From Aquirhabdus sp. (lineage in GTDB: Bacteria; Pseudomonadota; Gammaproteobacteria; Pseudomonadales; Moraxellaceae), in assembly GCA_030151145.1 (NCBI GenBank), contig JASLEL010000219.1, positions 1 through 8,559 of the forward strand: a DNA stretch of 8,559 bases. The letters run 5' to 3'. Numbering within the stretch: position 1 is the first letter of the stretch; each line of letters opens with the position of its first letter. The position numbers and the translations under genes were made by a program. This document shows, in pieces, positions 5,330 to 8,559 of this stretch. The notes below the pieces were generated by a model. It saw only the letters and a list, made by a program, of their open reading frames with translations, had not been told where the DNA came from and ran no database searches.

Positions 5330-7403
5330 AGCGCGGTGCCGTCGGCGTCCAGCGCAGCATCAGCGCATCACTCTCGCGCGGATAGCGCTGCAGCATCTCC
5401 TGAGCAATCGTGCGCGCTCGCGCCAGCTCACCCTGATCGCGCTGCAGCTCCGCCACACGAAAGCCCAAATCACCCGCTTGTCTTGTACCCAAGAGTTCAC
5501 CCGGACCGCGCAGCGCGAGATCTTTCTCGGCGATGACAAAGCCATCGTGGCTTTCGCGCAGGATCGACAACCGTGCAACGCCCGTATCCGATAGCGGTGT
5601 CTTATACAAGAGCACACAGAAACTCGCCTGCGCCCCACGCCCGACCCGCCCACGCAGCTGATGCAGCTGTGACAGGCCGAGGCGCTCGGCGTTCTCAATG
5701 ATCATCAGGGAGGCATTCGGCACATCAACCCCCACCTCGATCACCGTGGTGGCAACGAGCAGATGCAGTTCATTACGTTTAAACGCCTGCATCACGGCCT
5801 GCTTGTCCGCAGACTTCATCCGACCATGCACGAGGCCGATTTTCAGCCCCGGCAGCTGAGAGACCAGCTCCGCATAGGCATCCTCAGCCGCCTGCGCATC
5901 CAGCACCTCAGACTCTTCGACCAGCGTACAGACCCAATAGGCTTGCTTGCCTTCGGCACAGTTCACCGCCAAACGCCGGATCACCTCCATCCGCCGATCT
6001 ATCGGCACCACGACCGTGGTCACCGGCGTACGGCCCGGTGGCAGTTCATCAATGATCGAAGTATCCAGATCGCCATAGACACTCATGGTCAGCGTGCGCG
6101 GGATCGGGGTTGCGGTCATCACCAGTTGATGCGGCACGAGGCCGTCTAAGCCTTTTTCATTCAGTGCCAGCCGCTGCTCGACACCAAAGCGATGCTGCTC
6201 ATCAATAATCACGAGGCCCAGACGGGCAAACTTGATCTGCTCTTGCACCAGTGCATGCGTACCGATCACGAGTTTCGCCTGACCGCTGGCGACTTCCGCC
6301 TCGGCCATCGCACGCGCTTTGCCCTTTTGTTTGCCTGCCAGCCAAGCCATCGGGATATCCAGCGGCTCAAACCAGCGGCTAAAATTCAAAAAATGCTGCT
6401 CCGCCAAGATTTCGGTCGGTGCCATCAGTGCCACCTGCCAGCCCGCCTCCAGCGCCTGACAGGCCGCCAGTGCAGCAACCAACGTCTTGCCTGAGCCGAC
6501 ATCGCCCTGTACAAGTCGTAGCATTGGATGTGGCTGTCCCAGATCCTGCGCAATCTCCCCCACCACACGCCGCTGCGCCCCGGTCGGTTGAAATGGCAAG
6601 TGAGCGCAGAGCTGTTGTGCCAGCGTCTGACTGGACGAGAACGGCGGCGCACGTCGCTGCTGTAGCTCAGTCCTGCGTGCCAGTAGACTCATCTGATGGG
6701 CGATCAGCTCTTCGGTAATGAGTCGCATCTGCGCCGGATGGCGAAATGCCAGCAAGGCATCCATATCACTGTCACGCGCAGGCTGATGTACTTCACGCAA
6801 GGCATCAGCCAGACGGTAAGACATGGGCAATAGCGCAGGCGGGATCAGCTCGGCCAGATCGTTTAAAGAGCGCTTCATGGCTTGATCGACCAATTGCCTG
6901 AGCTTGGGCTGCGTCAGGCCTTCGGTGGTGGGATAAATCGCGGTCAGACGGGCTGGCGGGAGTGGCATTTGCGCATGGACCACCTGTAGCTCAGGGTGCG
7001 ACATCTCCATACCGCGCCAGCCCATGCGCACCTCGCCAAAGGCCCTGATCCGCACGCCGGCATGGTATTTATCTTCCATACCGCGATAGACCTGAAAAAA
7101 ACGCAAGGCAATGCGCCCATGCCCATCACCGACATAGATCAGAAACGCCTTACGCCCCTGCCCTTTGGGCTGCAGGTGCTCGGTCGACTGGATCACCCCT
7201 TCGATCAGCGCCGACTGCCCTGCGCGCAGATCCGGGATGGCGACAATGCGGCTGCGATCCTCATAGCCACGCGGCAGATGAAACAGCAAATCCACCGTCG
7301 TCCAGATCTGCAAGCGCGCCAACTGCTCAGCAACCTTATCTCCGACACCGGACAAGGCTTGGACAGGCAATGCGCTTAAGGATGTAGACGCAGAATTCAT
7401 CAT
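5316..7403 (-). CDS. recG: ATP-dependent DNA helicase RecG
   Basis: A 695-residue superfamily-2 helicase that remodels stalled replication forks and branch-migrates Holliday junctions. The length matches E. coli RecG (693). In order: an N-terminal helix-hairpin-like LSGVGDKVAEQL (about 17-28); the OB-fold wedge domain (about 50-139); Walker A GDVGSGKT with Lys306; motif II DEQH (401-404); motif III TATPIPRT (430-437); motif VI QLRGRVGRG (582-590); and the C-terminal TRB region. All key residues are present. The frame continues upstream to 7496, but a terminator for the preceding gene lies at 7455-7479, so ATG 7403 (or the next codon, also ATG, 7400) is the start. The Shine-Dalgarno is poor. 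The promoter should lie within 7404-7455, but none is clear. comF follows with overlap. Confidence 0.96.
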   Translation of the reverse strand: MMNSASTSLSALPVQALSGVGDKVAEQLARLQIWTTVDLLFHLPRGYEDRSRIVAIPDLRAGQSALIEGVIQSTEHLQPKGQGRKAFLIYVGDGHGRIALRFFQVYRGMEDKYHAGVRIRAFGEVRMGWRGMEMSHPELQVVHAQMPLPPARLTAIYPTTEGLTQPKLRQLVDQAMKRSLNDLAELIPPALLPMSYRLADALREVHQPARDSDMDALLAFRHPAQMRLITEELIAHQMSLLARRTELQQRRAPPFSSSQTLAQQLCAHLPFQPTGAQRRVVGEIAQDLGQPHPMLRLVQGDVGSGKTLVAALAACQALEAGWQVALMAPTEILAEQHFLNFSRWFEPLDIPMAWLAGKQKGKARAMAEAEVASGQAKLVIGTHALVQEQIKFARLGLVIIDEQHRFGVEQRLALNEKGLDGLVPHQLVMTATPIPRTLTMSVYGDLDTSIIDELPPGRTPVTTVVVPIDRRMEVIRRLAVNCAEGKQAYWVCTLVEESEVLDAQAAEDAYAELVSQLPGLKIGLVHGRMKSADKQAVMQAFKRNELHLLVATTVIEVGVDVPNASLMIIENAERLGLSQLHQLRGRVGRGAQASFCVLLYKTPLSDTGVARLSILRESHDGFVIAEKDLALRGPGELLGTRQAGDLGFRVAELQRDQGELARARTIAQEMLQRYPRESDALMLRWTPTAPRYARV

Positions 7404-7454
7404 GAAGGGATTTTTAAGATCAAGATCAAAGGAGTTTAGCCTACACGAATGCAC

Positions 7455-7479
7455 AAAAAAGGGAAGCCTGACGCTTCCC
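7455..7479 (-). terminator. Intrinsic terminator after the 109-residue lipoprotein
   Basis: On the minus strand GGGAAGC (7479-7473) pairs perfectly with GCTTCCC (7467-7461) around a 5-base loop, followed by six T. It sits about 47 bases behind the lipoprotein stop and insulates recG. The arms nearly equal those of the terminator at 8090-8117. Confidence 0.9.
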
Positions 7480-7525
7480 ATATGATGCGATTGCATGGCG
7501 ATTCACCAGGATCATAAAGCGCGCA

Positions 7526-7855
7526 TCAGCCTGCAGGCGTGGAGGCGGCTGTCGATGCAGGTGCCGAGGCTGGCATGGATGCAGATGCGGCACTGGGTGC
7601 AGACGCGGCTCCAGGCTGAGGAGAAATGGCGGCGGCGGCAGACGCGGCGGCAGCGGCAGCGGCTTCTGCGGCGGGTGCAGCCGCCGTTGCGGCATCGGTG
7701 GCCGCCTGTGCCGCCTGGGCTGCGCTATTGGCACTCACGATGGCATCATTGGTTTTTGCGGTATCCTGTTTTTGGCAGCCAGAGCAGAGCGCGGCAAGCA
7801 GAACGCCGACCCCGATCATGCTACGCCACATGGGCATCCCTGTAGTCGCTCGCAT
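7526..7855 (-). CDS. Small Ala-rich lipoprotein, unknown function
   Basis: A 109-residue predicted lipoprotein that I cannot place in a named family. A very good Shine-Dalgarno fixes ATG 7855. The signal peptide is basic (MRATTGMPMWRS), then hydrophobic (MIGVGVLLAAL), ending CSGC with the likely lipidated Cys27. The -3 position is Cys24 rather than the usual Leu, which is atypical. The mature chain begins QKQDTAK and becomes an Ala-dominated segment likely to be helical (residues about 37-80), then a Ser/Ala/Pro tail resembling the ASAPA repeats of the next gene. It lacks the C-terminal Lys of murein lipoprotein, so it is not an Lpp/OprI equivalent by that test. The neighbour at 8132-8371 is a probable paralogue. 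Surface or periplasmic spacer is a guess only. Confidence 0.7.
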   Translation of the reverse strand: MRATTGMPMWRSMIGVGVLLAALCSGCQKQDTAKTNDAIVSANSAAQAAQAATDAATAAAPAAEAAAAAAASAAAAISPQPGAASAPSAASASMPASAPASTAASTPAG

Positions 7856-7860
7856 GCTAT

Positions 7861-7866
7861 CCTCCT
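7861..7866 (-). promoter_or_regulatory. Strong ribosome binding site of the 109-residue lipoprotein
   Basis: AGGAGG on the minus strand, 5 bases before ATG 7855. It excludes the longer version of the frame that would begin at 8002, and it suggests efficient translation. Confidence 0.85.
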
Positions 7867-7979
7867 GATTTCCACACTCGATTAAATATCGTCCCGCACT
7901 CATCGGCACCGCCGTCCGCATGCATCCTGCACACCATGTCCAACCCAGCCGCGTTGACTGCGCCCGCACAACGACAGCA

Positions 7980-8009
7980 ATCATACACCGATATTTGCCC
8001 AATCAGCAA
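7980..8009 (-). promoter_or_regulatory. Tentative promoter for the 109-residue lipoprotein
   Basis: On the minus strand TTGCTG (8009-8004) and TATGAT (7985-7980) are 18 bases apart. The -10 is good (5 of 6), the -35 poor (3 of 6). It would give a leader of about 115-120 bases. The 276 non-coding bases 7856-8131 hold this candidate and the hairpins at 8048-8062 and 8090-8117; nothing else was seen there. Confidence 0.28.
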
Positions 8010-8047
8010 AGCCCGTGCAATCCTCACGCCAGCCAGATAATAAAATA

Positions 8048-8062
8048 CCTGCAAAGCGCAGG
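8048..8062 (-). terminator. Possible second terminator hairpin behind the 79-residue lipoprotein
   Basis: CCTGC (8048-8052) and GCAGG (8058-8062) form a 5-bp stem with a 5-base loop. On the minus strand it is followed by a T-rich stretch TATTTTATTA. It lies just beyond the main terminator, so it may catch read-through. Confidence 0.35.
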
Positions 8063-8089
8063 CACAACCACAAACCTCAAAGCAAGTAC

Positions 8090-8117
8090 AAAAAAAGGAA
8101 GCCGAAGCTTCCTTTTT
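8090..8117 (-). terminator. Intrinsic terminator with UUCG tetraloop after the 79-residue lipoprotein
   Basis: On the minus strand AAAAAGGAAGC pairs with GCTTCCTTTTT around the stable tetraloop TTCG closed by C-G, with a T run after it. It begins 14 bases after the stop codon. The A and T tracts let it work in both directions. Confidence 0.93.
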
Positions 8118-8131
8118 GTCTCAAGCAGCTA

Positions 8132-8371
8132 TTACGAAGCAGCAGGAGCAGAAGCGTCAGCAGGTGCAGAAGCTGCTGGAGCAGAAGCATCGGCAGGAGC
8201 AGAAGCTGCTGGAGCAGAAGCGTCGGTAGCTGGAGCGGAAGCTGCAGGAGCAGAAGCGTCAACAGCTGGAGCAGAAGCGGCGGTAGCAGCAGCGTCGTCT
8301 TTCTTTTGGCAACCAACGATAGCTACGGTAGAAGCAATAGCAGCAGCAATTGCGAGTTTTTTGAGTTGCAT
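8132..8371 (-). CDS. Small Ala/Ser/Pro-repeat lipoprotein, unknown function
   Basis: A 79-residue predicted lipoprotein. ATG 8371 has a weak GAGAG 7 bases upstream and is the only start that gives a proper signal peptide: MQLKKLAIAAAIASTVAIVGC, with lipobox IVGC and lipidated Cys21. The +2 residue Gln predicts outer-membrane sorting. The mature part starts QKKDDAAATAAS and is then four imperfect repeats of the type APA(V/T)DASAPAAS running to the stop. Such Pro/Ala/Ser sequence is expected to be disordered. No catalytic or binding motif is visible. The CQK(K/Q)D start of the mature protein, the low-complexity tail and the terminator are shared with the gene just downstream (7526-7855), which points to an old tandem duplication. 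I do not recognise the family. Confidence 0.75.
   Translation of the reverse strand: MQLKKLAIAAAIASTVAIVGCQKKDDAAATAASAPAVDASAPAASAPATDASAPAASAPADASAPAASAPADASAPAAS
8136..8273 (-). repeat. In-frame tandem repeat of 33 and 36 bp, four units
   Basis: The units are 8136-8168 (33), 8169-8201 (33), 8202-8237 (36) and 8238-8273 (36). Each begins GAAGC on the plus strand and they differ by a few bases. The 36-bp units carry one extra codon (Thr or Val before Asp). They encode the APA-x-DASAPAAS repeats, and all length changes keep the frame. Confidence 0.9.
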
Positions 8372-8496
8372 AGCATCACTCTCACAGAAAAAAAAGGGGG
8401 ATTCAAAGACCAAGAGTTAATCTGTACTTTTTTTGCTATTAATACCCACGAATGTCAACATTTATAGGTGCAAGAGCGTAGGAACAGACTAAATGG

Positions 8497-8512
8497 TGAT
8501 ACGATCTTATCA
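8497..8512. promoter_or_regulatory. Operator-like palindrome
   Basis: TGATACGATCTTATCA is a 16-base dyad with only one mismatched symmetric pair (bases 6 and 11). It lies about 125 bases upstream of the 79-residue lipoprotein start. It could serve that gene or one beyond the right edge. No regulator is encoded nearby in the window. Confidence 0.35.
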
Positions 8513-8513
8513 T

Positions 8514-8532
8514 TGGTTTTTATGAAAAACCA
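8514..8532. repeat. A/T-rich hairpin at the right edge
   Basis: TGGTTTTT (8514-8521) and AAAAACCA (8525-8532) pair perfectly over 8 bp around ATG. It could be a terminator for a gene beyond the window, although the T-rich stretch on the plus side (TTGTTTTATACTTTTTT) is not immediately adjacent. Confidence 0.45.
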
Positions 8533-8559
8533 CTGTTGTTTTATACTTTTTTATGATTC

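Noticed and set aside
7441..7734. Pro/Arg/His-rich minus-strand frame over the 109-residue lipoprotein
   Set aside because: It is a frame-shifted reading of the Ala-rich gene, crosses its terminator, and has unnatural composition.
7856..8002. Longer N-terminus for the 109-residue lipoprotein starting at 8002
   Set aside because: It would bury the signal peptide, and the AGGAGG at 7861-7866 points clearly to ATG 7855.
8136..8273. Possible CRISPR array suggested by regular repeats
   Set aside because: The repeats are contiguous without spacers, lie in a reading frame and differ in length by one codon; this is a coding tandem repeat.
7920..8420. Plus-strand frame of 166 codons rich in AGAEA repeats
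   Set aside because: It is the complement of the lipoprotein repeat; the minus strand has the signal peptide, lipobox and terminator.

Overview
The window is ordinary-looking chromosomal DNA from a Gram-negative bacterium, most likely a gammaproteobacterium. The CorA resembles the Enterobacteriaceae type, the GMC oxidoreductase resembles Pseudomonas AlkJ, and there are three lipobox-bearing lipoproteins and a recG-comF pair. A Pseudomonadales/Moraxellaceae origin is a reasonable guess but cannot be proved from this sequence. Most genes are moderately G/C-rich; the small gene at 2321-2701 and the right edge are visibly richer in A/T.

Left part, plus strand: the C-terminal end of a PLP-dependent ornithine/lysine decarboxylase (2-202) is followed by a strong intrinsic terminator. 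Next is a complete 541-residue AlkJ/choline-dehydrogenase-like GMC flavoprotein (446-2071). A hairpin-rich stretch of about 250 bases then leads into a 126-residue orphan of unknown function (2321-2701). Another compound hairpin (2727-2754) separates this orphan from the convergent minus-strand genes.

Right part, minus strand (read from high to low coordinates): two small Ala-rich lipoproteins of similar design (8132-8371 and 7526-7855), each followed by a terminator with nearly the same GGAAGC/GCTTCC arms. Then come recG (5316-7403) and comF (4652-5329), which overlap by 14 bases and are probably co-transcribed, followed by a CorA-type magnesium transporter (3485-4498) with its own promoter candidate and terminator, and a DUF4410-like lipoprotein (2768-3298).

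Functionally the genes fall into separate housekeeping jobs: polyamine synthesis, alcohol or choline oxidation, DNA repair and fork restart (RecG), DNA uptake (ComF), and Mg2+ import (CorA). No defence system, integrase, transposase, CRISPR array, tRNA or rRNA was seen. The least explained parts are the paired Ala/Ser/Pro-rich lipoproteins with their in-frame tandem repeat, the A/T-rich orphan between hairpin elements, and a palindrome plus hairpin at the right edge. No convincing new multi-gene system was found.
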